From Corallococcus sp. CA053C (GTDB lineage Bacteria > Myxococcota > Myxococcia > Myxococcales > Myxococcaceae), in NCBI RefSeq assembly GCF_003611675.1, contig NZ_RAWA01000041.1, positions 1-38,999 on the forward strand: a stretch of DNA of 38,999 nt. The letters are read 5' to 3'. The number at the start of each line of letters is the position of its first letter. The stretch's first letter is position 1. A model generated the notes under the pieces. That model ran no database searches. It was not told the DNA's origin and saw nothing but the letters and a program-made list of their open reading frames with translations. Below, one piece after another: positions 1 through 8,136 of the stretch. The position numbers were made by a program, and so were the translations under genes.

Positions 1-248
1 CTCCAGGGCGGGAGGGGCCGGACGCGGTGCTCGCGTCAGGATGCGCACCTACACCGGTTATCGCACCGGGCTCCCCCCAGGTTGCGTAGCCTCCCGGTCC
101 ACAACCCCTGTCCGTTTGCTCGCCTGCCGCGTCAGACGCGCTGCCCAATCCCGGATCATTTCGTTTTGAGCGCTTACCCAAGCGGCCAACCCGTTGTTAA
201 CACTGGCCTTCCGCCCCGGACGGACTTGAGGGATGTCGACGCGCCGCG

Positions 249-1298
249 TCATCCGGGAACCGGGAACAATTCTTCCAGGCCGGCCGGCAGGCTGGACTGC
301 CAGGCGGGATAGTTATGGCCCCCATTGTAGGTCCGGTACGTGGCGCGGTGGCCCGAGGCCTGAAGGATGGGCAGCAGGCGCTGGTTGCCGTCCTGCAGGC
401 CTTCGAAGACGCCGCAGTCCATCCAGACGTGGAGGGGCGGCTGGGCGGGCCTGCGGGCCAGGTCGAAGACGACCAGGTCCATGCCGTCGATGGAGAAGGC
501 GCCGGACTGGGACAGCACGCGGCCGAAGAGGGCGGGCAGGCGCTGCGCCACGAAGAGGGCCATCAGCCCGCCCAGTGACGAGCCCAGCACCCCGTGGACG
601 CCGGGCGTCCGCTGCGCGTCCACCAGCGACAGCTTCTCGCGCGCGAGGGGCAGCACGCGGCGCTCCAGGAAGGCGACGGTGGCCTCGCTGCACGCGTACT
701 CGGCGGTGCGGGCCGGGCCGCCGTTGGACACGAAGGCCAGGGCCACCGGGCGCATGCGGCCCTGGGCGACGAGGTTGTCCACCACCGTGGGCAACTGGAC
801 GCGCTCCAGGTAGTCGTCGCCGTCCAGCACCACCACCAGCGGCACGGGCCCGGGGACGGGCGGCGCGTAGAGGGCCACCGCGCGCTTCGCTCCCACGGCC
901 CACTCGTGCGTGTCCACCTGGTGGCGCGTCACGCGGCCTTTGGGCACGCCGCGCACGCGCTTGCCCAGCGTCGTGGCCTCTCCCTTCGGCATCCAGAAGC
1001 AGTGGTTGAAACCGCCGAAGCCGTTGTCGGAGCGGCGCTTGTTGAACGCGTCGCGCACGCGGCGGCCCCGCGCGTCCTGCAGCGCGTACTCCACATAGGC
1101 GCCCTCCGGCAGCGCCAGCGAGCGCGCCCAGAGGCCCTTGTCCACGCGCTCCAGCGGCAGCGGCTCCCCGCGCCAGTCCTGGAAGTCCCCCTGGAGGAAG
1201 ACGCGGCTGTTGCCCTTCCACACGAAGGTGGCGGTGTCCCCGTCGATGACCGGCGTGCCCTCTCGGCGCGCGCGTGCTTCCAGCGTCTTCGTGTCCAT
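249..1298 (-). CDS. Fes-like alpha/beta-hydrolase esterase with N-terminal carbohydrate-binding-like domain
   Basis: Predicted esterase of the enterochelin-esterase (Fes)/esterase D type, 349 aa. Residues about 20-105 look like the beta-sandwich (CBM48/E-set-like) domain that precedes the hydrolase in this family. The hydrolase domain follows, with GSSLGG placing the nucleophile at Ser241 and a GGHNY motif placing the catalytic His near 328; a candidate Asp lies in MDCGVFEG. No signal peptide is visible, so it is probably cytoplasmic. The start was set at the ATG preceding DTKTLEARA because the 21 extra upstream residues look non-coding; no strong Shine-Dalgarno is seen. It lies 87 bp downstream of the TIGR01777 gene on the same strand and may be cotranscribed. 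The substrate is unknown; a ferric-siderophore or carbohydrate ester is only suggested by family. Confidence 0.8.
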   Translation of the reverse strand: MDTKTLEARARREGTPVIDGDTATFVWKGNSRVFLQGDFQDWRGEPLPLERVDKGLWARSLALPEGAYVEYALQDARGRRVRDAFNKRRSDNGFGGFNHCFWMPKGEATTLGKRVRGVPKGRVTRHQVDTHEWAVGAKRAVALYAPPVPGPVPLVVVLDGDDYLERVQLPTVVDNLVAQGRMRPVALAFVSNGGPARTAEYACSEATVAFLERRVLPLAREKLSLVDAQRTPGVHGVLGSSLGGLMALFVAQRLPALFGRVLSQSGAFSIDGMDLVVFDLARRPAQPPLHVWMDCGVFEGLQDGNQRLLPILQASGHRATYRTYNGGHNYPAWQSSLPAGLEELFPVPG

Positions 1299-1385
1299 GC
1301 GTGCCGGGCACTGTATGCAGCGCGGGGACGCGCATTGGAGCCCCGCGCGCCCTGCGTCCACCCGCGGACATCGCGGGCAGTGTCT

Positions 1386-2303
1386 TCAGTGTCCCGCGTG
1401 CGGCAGCAGGTCTCGCAGCGCTTCGTCCAGGGCGGGGTGGCGGAACTGGAAGCCCGCCTCCAGCGCACGCCTTGGCAGCACCCGCTGGCCCTCCAGCGCC
1501 ACGCGCGCCATCTCGCCGAAGCGCGCCTTGAGGACGAAGCCCGGCACCTGCAACACCGCGGGCCGCTCCAGCGCCGCGCCCAGCGCGTGCGCGAAGGTCG
1601 CGTTGGTCACCGGCTCCGGCGACGTGGCGTTCACCGCGCCCTCCAGCGTGGGGTGCTCCAGCACGAAGCGCACCAGCGCGAAGAGGTCCTCGCGGTGCAC
1701 CCAGCTCACGTACTGGTGGCCGTTTCCCACCCGGCCGCCCGCGCCCATGCGGAACACCGGCAGCATCCGGTGCAGCACGCCGCCCGCCGGATGCAGCACC
1801 ACCCCGATGCGCAGGCGCACCGTGCGCAGGCCCGCCTCCATTGCGCGCGCCGCTTCCGCCTCCCAGCCCTGGCACACGTGGGCGAGGAAGTCGTCGCCGG
1901 GTGCGTCCTCCTCCGTCAGCGGCTGATCCGCGCGCGCCCCGCCGTAGTAGCCCACCGCCGACGCGCAGACGAAGTGCCGGACGGTGCCCGCCTGCTTCAT
2001 CGCCTCCACCAGCACCCGCGTGCCCTCCACCCGGCTCTGGTGGATGCGCTGCTTGGCGTCGTGCGTCCAGCGCTGGTCCACCGGCTCCCCGGCCAGGTGC
2101 ACCACCGCCTCCGCCCCGCCGAGCGCGTCCGGCGACAGCGGCGTCCGGCCGTCGAAGAAGGACCCCGTCACCCCGGCGGGCAGCCTGCCCAGCGATTGTT
2201 CAACGTTGCGGCTGAGCACGTGCACGCCGTGGCCCGCGTTCAACAAACCCTGGACAAGGCCCGGACCCAGGAAGCCGCTGGCCCCCGTGCAGGTCACCCT
2301 CAC
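1386..2303 (-). CDS. TIGR01777-family SDR (NAD-dependent epimerase-like)
   Basis: 305-aa short-chain dehydrogenase/reductase of the TIGR01777 (YfcH-like, SDR39U1-type) family. The N-terminal Rossmann motif TGASGFLG is at residues 5-12. The family signature is clear: VHLAGEPV, then W near HDAKQRIHQSR, SAVGYYG, and the C-terminal DUF1731-like region ending in a RRALEAGFQFRHP motif typical of the family end. The start is a GTG whose last two bases overlap the TGA stop of the upstream thioredoxin-fold gene (GTGA), implying translational coupling. The biochemical substrate of the family is not established, so only nucleotide-cofactor binding and an SDR reaction can be stated. Length is normal for the family and all key motifs are intact. 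Confidence 0.87.
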   Translation of the reverse strand: MRVTCTGASGFLGPGLVQGLLNAGHGVHVLSRNVEQSLGRLPAGVTGSFFDGRTPLSPDALGGAEAVVHLAGEPVDQRWTHDAKQRIHQSRVEGTRVLVEAMKQAGTVRHFVCASAVGYYGGARADQPLTEEDAPGDDFLAHVCQGWEAEAARAMEAGLRTVRLRIGVVLHPAGGVLHRMLPVFRMGAGGRVGNGHQYVSWVHREDLFALVRFVLEHPTLEGAVNATSPEPVTNATFAHALGAALERPAVLQVPGFVLKARFGEMARVALEGQRVLPRRALEAGFQFRHPALDEALRDLLPHAGH

Positions 2304-2869
2304 GGGTGGGCCTCCGGCGGCGGCTCCTGCTCCGCCAGCAGGTCCTGCCCCACCAGCGCCCCCAGGGCCGTGAAGAAGCGGACCCGGTCCTCTGGCTTCA
2401 TGCGGCCGGAGTAGCGGAAGACGAGCGTCCCTTCCGCGTCCAGCAGCATCACGTTGGACGTCTTGGTGGGCAGCTTCCAGGGCGCGTCGCCCAGGGTTCC
2501 CTCCAGGTCCACGAGGATGGGGACCCCGGCCTTCTTCTCCTCGTCCCTCACGTACGAGAGGGCAATCTCCCGAGCGGGAAAGAAGTCGTACTTCTCCAGG
2601 TTGGCGATGGCCACCACCCACGCGCTCTGCAGCAGCCCCCGCTCGCGTCCCCGGGTGAACAGCTCGTCCTTCAGGGGCAGGTTGAGTGTCGTGGAGTCCT
2701 TGTCCTCGTAGAACAGGATGACGGGTTTTCCACGCCAGCGTGACAGCCGGACGCGCTCCCCCTTGGAGGTGCTTAACGTCGCATCCACCGGCTCCGGGGC
2801 GGGGGGCGCCCCGCTCGCGCTCCCCGCCGCCAGGGTCACCGCCAACGCACTTGTGATCCACGCCCGCAT
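2300..2869 (-). CDS. Secreted thioredoxin-fold protein without CxxC
   Basis: 189 aa. An N-terminal signal peptide (MRAWITSALAVTLAAGSASG) predicts export to the periplasm. The rest reads like a thioredoxin/AhpC-type fold of the YtfJ kind: a strand with GKPVILFYEDKD, a helix region, IANLEKYDFFPAREIALSYV, then VPILVDLEGTLGDAP and LLDAEGTLVFRYSG. No CxxC is present, so a thiol oxidoreductase role is doubtful. The start was placed at the ATG before RAWIT because a GGGAG Shine-Dalgarno sits 7 bases upstream; longer reading would run through the divergent carotenoid promoter. It is head-to-head with crtE and overlaps the next minus-strand gene by 4 bp. Its leader abuts the CarA/CarH operator repeats, so light control of this gene is possible but inferred. 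Confidence 0.7.
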   Translation of the reverse strand: MRAWITSALAVTLAAGSASGAPPAPEPVDATLSTSKGERVRLSRWRGKPVILFYEDKDSTTLNLPLKDELFTRGRERGLLQSAWVVAIANLEKYDFFPAREIALSYVRDEEKKAGVPILVDLEGTLGDAPWKLPTKTSNVMLLDAEGTLVFRYSGRMKPEDRVRFFTALGALVGQDLLAEQEPPPEAHP

Positions 2870-2880
2870 GGGGAGTCTCC

Positions 2881-2945
2881 CGTGTACAAGGTTTTTACAA
2901 ACCTTAGACATAGCCTTGACAATCTCTGGACGCAAACGCTACCTC
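2881..2945 (+). promoter_or_regulatory. Light-regulated carB-type promoter with four 11-bp CarA/CarH operator repeats
   Basis: Four contiguous 11-bp direct repeats of the pattern nnTnTACAnnn lie at 2881-2891, 2892-2902, 2903-2913 and 2914-2924. The first two fit perfectly (TGTACA, TTTACA); the third and fourth have one mismatch (TAGACA, TTGACA). The TTGACA of the fourth repeat (2916-2921) is a perfect -35 box. The -10 is weak: CTACCT or TACCTC around 2939-2945. The crtE ATG follows at 2993 with GGAGA at 2981-2985. This spacing matches the operator class described for B12-dependent CarH-family repressors, where bound protein excludes RNA polymerase in the dark. Confidence 0.85.
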
Positions 2946-2992
2946 TAGGTGGAAAGGCTGCTGCCGTGCTTCCGACTTCGGAGATCCGCTGT

Positions 2993-4081
2993 ATGGCCAC
3001 CCCGCTTCCCAACGTGCAGCAGATCCCCGGCGGCGTGGCACCCCCGGAGCAGGCCTGGCTGCAGCTCGTGCAGGCCCAGGTGGAGACGGCGCTCGCCCGG
3101 CTGTTCGAGCTGCCGGACGAGTCCACCCTGGACGCCCGCTGGACGCGGGCGGTGGATCAGGCGCGCACCTACGCGCTGCGCCCCGCCAAGCGGCTGCGGC
3201 CGGCGCTGGTGCTGGCGGGGTACGGGCTGGCGCGGGGAGGCACCGGGGTGCCTCACGGGCTGTGGCGCTTCGCGGCGGGCCTGGAGCTCTTGCACACGTT
3301 CCTGCTCATCCATGACGACGTGGCGGATCAGGCGGAGCTGCGGCGGGGCGGACTGGTGCTGCACCGGATGCTGGCGCCGGGCCGGCCGGGCGAGGACCTG
3401 GCCGTCGTCATGGGCGACCACCTCTTCGCCCGCTCGCTGGAGGCGATGCTGGAGTCCGGGCTGCCGGGCGTGTCGCGCGTGGTGCAGTACTACCTGGGCG
3501 TGTGCCGGCACACGGCGGCCGGGCAGTACCTGGACCTGGACCTGTCGCGCATGCCGCTGTCGGAGGTGACGCTCTTCCAGACGCTGCGCGTGGCGCACTT
3601 GAAGACGGCGCGCTACGGCTTCAGCGCCCCGCTGGTGTGCGGCGCGATGCTGGGCGGCGCGGATGATTCGCTCCAGAAGGGGCTGGAGCAGGTGGGCCGC
3701 TCGGTGGGGCTCGCCTACCAGCTGCGGGACGACCTCATCGGCCTGTTCGGCGACGCGTCGGTGGCGGGCAAGGCGTGCGACGGCGACTTCACGCAGGGCA
3801 AGCGCACCTTCCCGGTGATGGCGGCGTACGTGCGCGCCACGCCCGCGGGGCGCGAGGAGCTGGAGCGACTGTGGGCGCTGCCGGTGGAAGAGAAGGACGA
3901 AGTGGCCCTGGCGCGAGCCCGGGCGCTGGTGGAGTCGTTCGGAGGCCGCGTCGCGTGTGAGCGCGCGGTGGAGCGGGCGTCGCGCCTGGCGCGTCGCGGC
4001 CTGAGCACCCTGCCCAACCCCCACGGCATGCGGGACCTGCTGGACGCGTTGATCGCCCGGCTCGCGCGTCGTGCTTCCTGA
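2993..4081 (+). CDS. crtE: Geranylgeranyl diphosphate synthase
   Basis: 362-aa polyprenyl synthetase, first gene of the carotenoid operon. It condenses isopentenyl diphosphate with allylic diphosphates to make geranylgeranyl diphosphate, the phytoene precursor. The first aspartate-rich motif is HDDVAD (D108, D109, D112). The second is RDDLIGLFGD (D246, D247). The substrate-binding Lys/Arg region RPAKRLRPALVLA precedes them. The ATG at 2993 was chosen over the in-frame upstream GTG because GGAGA lies 8 bases before it and because the upstream extension would run through the operator and -35 box. Expression should be repressed in the dark by CarA/CarH and induced by light. The next gene starts 10 bp after the stop. 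Confidence 0.95.
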   Translation: MATPLPNVQQIPGGVAPPEQAWLQLVQAQVETALARLFELPDESTLDARWTRAVDQARTYALRPAKRLRPALVLAGYGLARGGTGVPHGLWRFAAGLELLHTFLLIHDDVADQAELRRGGLVLHRMLAPGRPGEDLAVVMGDHLFARSLEAMLESGLPGVSRVVQYYLGVCRHTAAGQYLDLDLSRMPLSEVTLFQTLRVAHLKTARYGFSAPLVCGAMLGGADDSLQKGLEQVGRSVGLAYQLRDDLIGLFGDASVAGKACDGDFTQGKRTFPVMAAYVRATPAGREELERLWALPVEEKDEVALARARALVESFGGRVACERAVERASRLARRGLSTLPNPHGMRDLLDALIARLARRAS

Positions 4082-4091
4082 GGACACGTCC

Positions 4092-5648
4092 ATGAGCGCA
4101 CAAGGCAAGCGGGTGGTGGTGGTGGGCGCGGGGGTCGGCGGACTGGCCGCGGCGGCGAGGCTCGCGCGGCAGGGCTTCGACGTCCAGCTGTTCGAAAAGA
4201 CGCGCGGCCCGGGCGGGCGGTGCAACCAGCTCAAGGCGGACGGCTTCACGTGGGACATCGGGCCCACCATCGTGCTGATGCCGGAGGTGTTCGAGGAGAC
4301 CTTCCGCGCGCTCGGCCGTCGCATCGAGGACTACCTCACGCTGGTCCGCTGCGATCCGAACTACCGGGTGCACTTCCGGGACGGCTCCGACGTCACCTTC
4401 ACGTCCGAGCTGTGCACCATGGGGCGCGAACTGGAGCGCGTGGAGCCGGGCAGCTTCCAGCGCTACCTGGCCTTCCTGGCACAGGGCCGCACCCAGTACC
4501 GCATCAGCCTGGACCACTTCGTGGGCCGCAACTTCGACGGCATCCGCGACTACCTGTCGCCGGGCGTGCTGGCCAAGATTTTCAAGGCCCGCGCGCACCG
4601 CCGCATGTACGCGGACGTCAGCCGCTTCTTCCAGGACGACCGGCTGCGCGCGGCGCTCACGTTCCAGACCATGTACCTGGGCGTGTCCCCGTTCGAGTCC
4701 CCGGCGGTGTACGGCCTGCTGCCCTTCACCGAGCTGGGCGTGGGCATCTGGTTCCCCCAGGGCGGCCTGTATGCCATTCCCCTCGCGCTGGAGCGACTGG
4801 CGCGCGAGGAGGGCGTGCGCCTGCACTACGGCGCGCCGGTGGAGCGCATCCTCACCGAGAACGGCCGCACCACGGGCGTGCGTCTGGTGGGCGGCGAGGT
4901 GGTGCCCGCGGACGCGGTGCTGTGCAACGCGGACCTGCCGTACGCGTACGAGAAGCTGTTGGACCCCAAGGACGCGCCGTTCAAGCGCGCCCCGAAGCTG
5001 CGCTTCACCTCCAGCGGCTACATGCTCTACCTGGGCATGAAGAAGAAGGTGCCGGAGCTGCTGCATCACAACGTGATGTTCGGCCGGGACTACGCGGGCT
5101 CCTTCGACGACATCTTCCAGCGCTTCCGCGTGCCGGAGGACCCCAGCTTCTACGTCAACGTGCCCTCGCGCACGGACGCATCGCTGGCGCCGGAGGGCAA
5201 GGACGCGCTCTATGTCCTCGTGCCCGTGCCGCACCAGCACCCGAACCTGGACTGGAAGGTGGAAGGTCCCCAGGTGCGTGCGAAGGTGTTCCAGCGCCTG
5301 GGCGAGCTGGGCTTCCCCAACCTGGAGGCGGACATCGAGGTGGAGCGCGTGTTCACCCCGGACGACTGGGCCGGCACGTACAACCTGGCGCGCGGGAGCG
5401 CGTTCGGGCTGGCGCAGAACTTCTTCCAGGTGGGCCCCTTCCGGCCCACCAACGTGGATCCAAACGTGAAGAACCTCTTCTTCGTGGGCGCCTCCACCCA
5501 GCCGGGCACGGGCCTGCCCACGGTGCTCATCTCCGCGAAGCTCGTCACCGAGCGGTTGATGACGTGGGCCCACAAGGAAGGCGTGACGTTGACGCCACGG
5601 CCAGGGGCTCTGGCCGGAGAACCTGTTCCCGTGGAGGTGGCGGCATGA
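4092..5648 (+). CDS. crtIa: Phytoene desaturase CrtIa
   Basis: 518-aa CrtI-type FAD-dependent desaturase. The dinucleotide-binding motif GAGVGGLAAA and the following FEKTRGPGGR are at residues about 10-42. The C-terminal FAD signature reads LFFVGASTQPGTGLPTVLISAKLV, the classical bacterial-type carotene desaturase end. In Myxococcus xanthus the second gene of the carB operon is crtIa, which desaturates cis-phytoene to zeta-carotene and isomerises it; the remaining steps to lycopene need CrtIb, encoded elsewhere. Position and similarity support the same role here. ATG at 4092 with GAGG about 9 bases upstream is preferred over the earlier in-frame codon. Its TGA overlaps the crtB ATG by 4 bp. 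Confidence 0.92.
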   Translation: MSAQGKRVVVVGAGVGGLAAAARLARQGFDVQLFEKTRGPGGRCNQLKADGFTWDIGPTIVLMPEVFEETFRALGRRIEDYLTLVRCDPNYRVHFRDGSDVTFTSELCTMGRELERVEPGSFQRYLAFLAQGRTQYRISLDHFVGRNFDGIRDYLSPGVLAKIFKARAHRRMYADVSRFFQDDRLRAALTFQTMYLGVSPFESPAVYGLLPFTELGVGIWFPQGGLYAIPLALERLAREEGVRLHYGAPVERILTENGRTTGVRLVGGEVVPADAVLCNADLPYAYEKLLDPKDAPFKRAPKLRFTSSGYMLYLGMKKKVPELLHHNVMFGRDYAGSFDDIFQRFRVPEDPSFYVNVPSRTDASLAPEGKDALYVLVPVPHQHPNLDWKVEGPQVRAKVFQRLGELGFPNLEADIEVERVFTPDDWAGTYNLARGSAFGLAQNFFQVGPFRPTNVDPNVKNLFFVGASTQPGTGLPTVLISAKLVTERLMTWAHKEGVTLTPRPGALAGEPVPVEVAA

Positions 5649-6688
5649 GCCTCCACGAGTCCCCGGCGCTCATCGCGCAGGGCTACCGGCGCGCACGCGT
5701 CGTCACGCGCCATCACGCGAAGAGCTTCTTCTTCGCCTCGTACCTGCTCTTCGGCCAGCGGCGGAAGGCGGCCTTCGCGCTGTATGCGTTCTGCAGGCGG
5801 TTGGACGACATGGTGGACGCGGCGGACGAGCGCGCGACGGACGCGGTGCCCGTGGCCCTGTCCACGCGGCTCACCCGGGCGCGCGAGCGCGTGGCGGAGG
5901 TGTACCTGCCCCTGCCGGAGCTGGCGTCGAAGGAGCTGGGGCCTCCCTCCGAACGGCAGCCCGCCGCGGAGGCGCCGTCGCCGTGGGAGCCGAGCGAGTT
6001 CGCGGCGCTGCGCCACTCCATCCACCACTACCGCATCCCGGAGCAGCCCTTCCAGGACCTCATCTCCGGCATGGAGATGGACCTGACGAAGCACCGCTAT
6101 GGGACGTGGGACGAGCTGGAGCTGTACTGCTATCGGGTTGCAGGTGTTGTCGGGTTGATGCTGACGCCGGTGCTGGGGTGCGAGGACGCGCGGGCCGTGG
6201 AGCCGGCGGCGGACCTGGGCCGGGCCATGCAGCTCACCAACATCCTGCGCGACGTGCGCGAGGACCTGGAGCGCGGCCGGGTGTACCTGCCCGCCGAGGA
6301 GCTGAAGGCCTTCGGGCTCACCGAGGACGACCTGCGCCGGGGCCAGGTGGATGCGCGCTGGCGCGACTTCATGCGCTTTCAAATCCAACGCGCGCGGGCC
6401 TACTACGCGCGGGCCGCGAGCGGCGTGAAGTACCTCACCGGCTTCGGCAGCCAGCGCATGGTGCGACTGATGGGCGCCATCTACGGCGACATCCTGCGCG
6501 ACATCGAAGCGCGCGACTACGACGTGTTCAGCGGCCGGGCCCACACGACGAAGGGGCGCAAGCTGGCGCTGGCGACGGCCGCGTTCATGCGTCCGCGGGC
6601 GGTGCTGCCCGAGTCCGACCCGGCGCTGCCCGCGCTGCCCGCGACGTCCTCGCCACGGCTCTCCACGAGCGCGGGAGGCCCGGGATGA
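5645..6688 (+). CDS. crtB: Phytoene synthase
   Basis: 347-aa squalene/phytoene synthase family enzyme that joins two geranylgeranyl diphosphates head-to-head into phytoene. Both Mg-diphosphate binding aspartate clusters are present: LDDMVD (D54, D55, D58) and RDVREDLERGRVYLP (D203, D207). The N-terminal HHAKSFFFASYLL and CRRLDD segments are typical. A 30-40 residue insert around residues 92-115 (ending QPAAEAPSPWEPSEF) is low-complexity and looks lineage-specific. The C-terminal 25 residues are Pro/Ala-rich and outside the fold. Start ATG overlaps the crtIa stop (ATGA), and its own stop overlaps the crtD ATG in the same way, so translation is probably coupled. Confidence 0.94.
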   Translation: MSLHESPALIAQGYRRARVVTRHHAKSFFFASYLLFGQRRKAAFALYAFCRRLDDMVDAADERATDAVPVALSTRLTRARERVAEVYLPLPELASKELGPPSERQPAAEAPSPWEPSEFAALRHSIHHYRIPEQPFQDLISGMEMDLTKHRYGTWDELELYCYRVAGVVGLMLTPVLGCEDARAVEPAADLGRAMQLTNILRDVREDLERGRVYLPAEELKAFGLTEDDLRRGQVDARWRDFMRFQIQRARAYYARAASGVKYLTGFGSQRMVRLMGAIYGDILRDIEARDYDVFSGRAHTTKGRKLALATAAFMRPRAVLPESDPALPALPATSSPRLSTSAGGPG

Positions 6689-8136
6689 AGCCCTCGCGCG
6701 TGGCGGTGATTGGCGGCGGGATTGGCGGGCTGACCGCGGCGGGCCTCCTGGCGAAGGAGGGCCACGCGGTGACGCTGTTCGAGGGCAGCCCTTCGCTGGG
6801 CGGCAAGGCGCAGGCCGTTACCGTGGAGGGGCTCACGCTGGACACGGGCCCCACGCTGCTGACGCTGCCGGCGCTGGTGCGGGGCACCTTCGAGAAGCTG
6901 GATGCGCTGGACCTGCTGCCGCCGTTCACGGAGCTGGAGCCGCAGTGCAGCTACCGCTTCGCGGACGGGTGCGGCTTCACCGCGTACAAGGACCTGGAGC
7001 GCATGGCGGAGAGCGCCGCCGAATTGCGCCCCGTGGAGCGCAAGGGCGTGCACTCGTTCTACGCGGAGGCCGCGGCCATCTGGCGCGCCGCGGGCGAGCC
7101 CTACCTGGAGGCTCCCTTCGAGGGCATGGCCGGCTTCATGACGCGCGTGGCCCGCCGGGGCATCAGCGCGATGCTGGCGGGGATGCAGCTGGACACGCTG
7201 CACACGCTGGCGACGAAGCACTTCCAGACCTACCACCTGCAGCAGTACGTGGGCCGCTTCGCCACCTACGCGGGCGGGTCGCCCTATGCGTCCAGCGCGG
7301 CGTTCGCGCTCATCCCGCACATCGAGCACGCCTACGGAGTGCACCACGTGCGGGGCGGCATTGGCGCGCTGGTGGACGCGCTGGGGCAGGCGGTGCGGCG
7401 GCTGGGCGTGACGGTGCACCTGGACACGCGCGCCCGCTACGAGCGCACCGGCCAGGGCTACCGCGTGGGCCCGGGACAGGAGCCCTTCGACAGCGTGGTG
7501 GTGAACGCGGATCCGCTGGCGTCGCTGCACCGCGAGACGGAGCCGCTGTCGCTGTCCGGCTTCGTGCTGCTGCTGGAGGTGGAGGGGCGTCCCGCGCTGC
7601 CACACCACACGGTGCTCTTCGGCGGAGACTACCGGCGCGAGTTCGAGGAGCTGTTCGCGGGGCAATTGGCGACGGACCCCACGGTGTACTTCTGCAACCC
7701 GTCCGCGACCGACCCGGGCATGGCGCCGCTGGGTCGCACGGGGCTGTTCGTGATGGTGAACGCGCCGGCCATGCCGCTGGGAGAGGCGAAGGCGGAGCAG
7801 GCGGAGCGCGACTGGGAGTCGATGGCGCCGCTCGTGCGCACGCAGATGTTCGAGAAGCTCTTCCGGCACTACCCGGAGCTGCGGGGCCGCACGCGCGTGG
7901 TGGGGCAGCGCACGCCGGTGGACCTGGCGGCGCGCGGCGCTCCGGGCGGCTCCATCTACGGCTTCCTTCCGCACGGCCGCTTCGGACCGTTCCGCCGGCC
8001 GCGCATCCGGGGTGGCACTCCGGGGCTGTTCTTCGCGGGCGGTGGCACGCATCCGGGCGGCGGGGTGCCGCTCGTCATGCTGTCGGGCCGGTTCGCGGCG
8101 GAGATGGCCTCCGCGCACCTGCGGAGGGGCGCATGA
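6685..8136 (+). CDS. crtD: CrtI-family carotenoid desaturase, probable CrtD
   Basis: 483-aa FAD-dependent amine oxidase/CrtI-family protein. The Rossmann motif GGGIGGLTAAG is at residues 9-19, followed by LFEGSPSLGGKAQ. The C-terminal signature is LFFAGGGTHPGGGVPLVMLSGRFAAEM, the form seen in CrtD (hydroxyneurosporene/methoxyneurosporene 3,4-desaturases) rather than in phytoene desaturases. It sits directly before crtC, as in the M. xanthus carB operon where the fourth gene encodes a desaturase. The expected role is C-3,4 desaturation of a 1-hydroxylated acyclic end. Substrate choice is inferred from neighbours. Four-base overlaps with crtB and crtC argue for a single coupled transcript. Confidence 0.85.
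   Translation: MKPSRVAVIGGGIGGLTAAGLLAKEGHAVTLFEGSPSLGGKAQAVTVEGLTLDTGPTLLTLPALVRGTFEKLDALDLLPPFTELEPQCSYRFADGCGFTAYKDLERMAESAAELRPVERKGVHSFYAEAAAIWRAAGEPYLEAPFEGMAGFMTRVARRGISAMLAGMQLDTLHTLATKHFQTYHLQQYVGRFATYAGGSPYASSAAFALIPHIEHAYGVHHVRGGIGALVDALGQAVRRLGVTVHLDTRARYERTGQGYRVGPGQEPFDSVVVNADPLASLHRETEPLSLSGFVLLLEVEGRPALPHHTVLFGGDYRREFEELFAGQLATDPTVYFCNPSATDPGMAPLGRTGLFVMVNAPAMPLGEAKAEQAERDWESMAPLVRTQMFEKLFRHYPELRGRTRVVGQRTPVDLAARGAPGGSIYGFLPHGRFGPFRRPRIRGGTPGLFFAGGGTHPGGGVPLVMLSGRFAAEMASAHLRRGA

Noticed and set aside
58-252. 64-codon minus-strand frame whose ATG overlaps the esterase stop (ATGA)
   Set aside because: The overlap is suggestive of coupling, but the translated sequence shows no recognisable domain and has the Arg/Pro-rich look of random GC-rich frames. 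I see no other gene in 1-248.
313-2414. Long open frames opposite or shifted relative to the esterase and TIGR01777 genes
   Set aside because: They are rich in Arg, Ala, His and Pro without family motifs, as expected of shadow frames in high-GC DNA.
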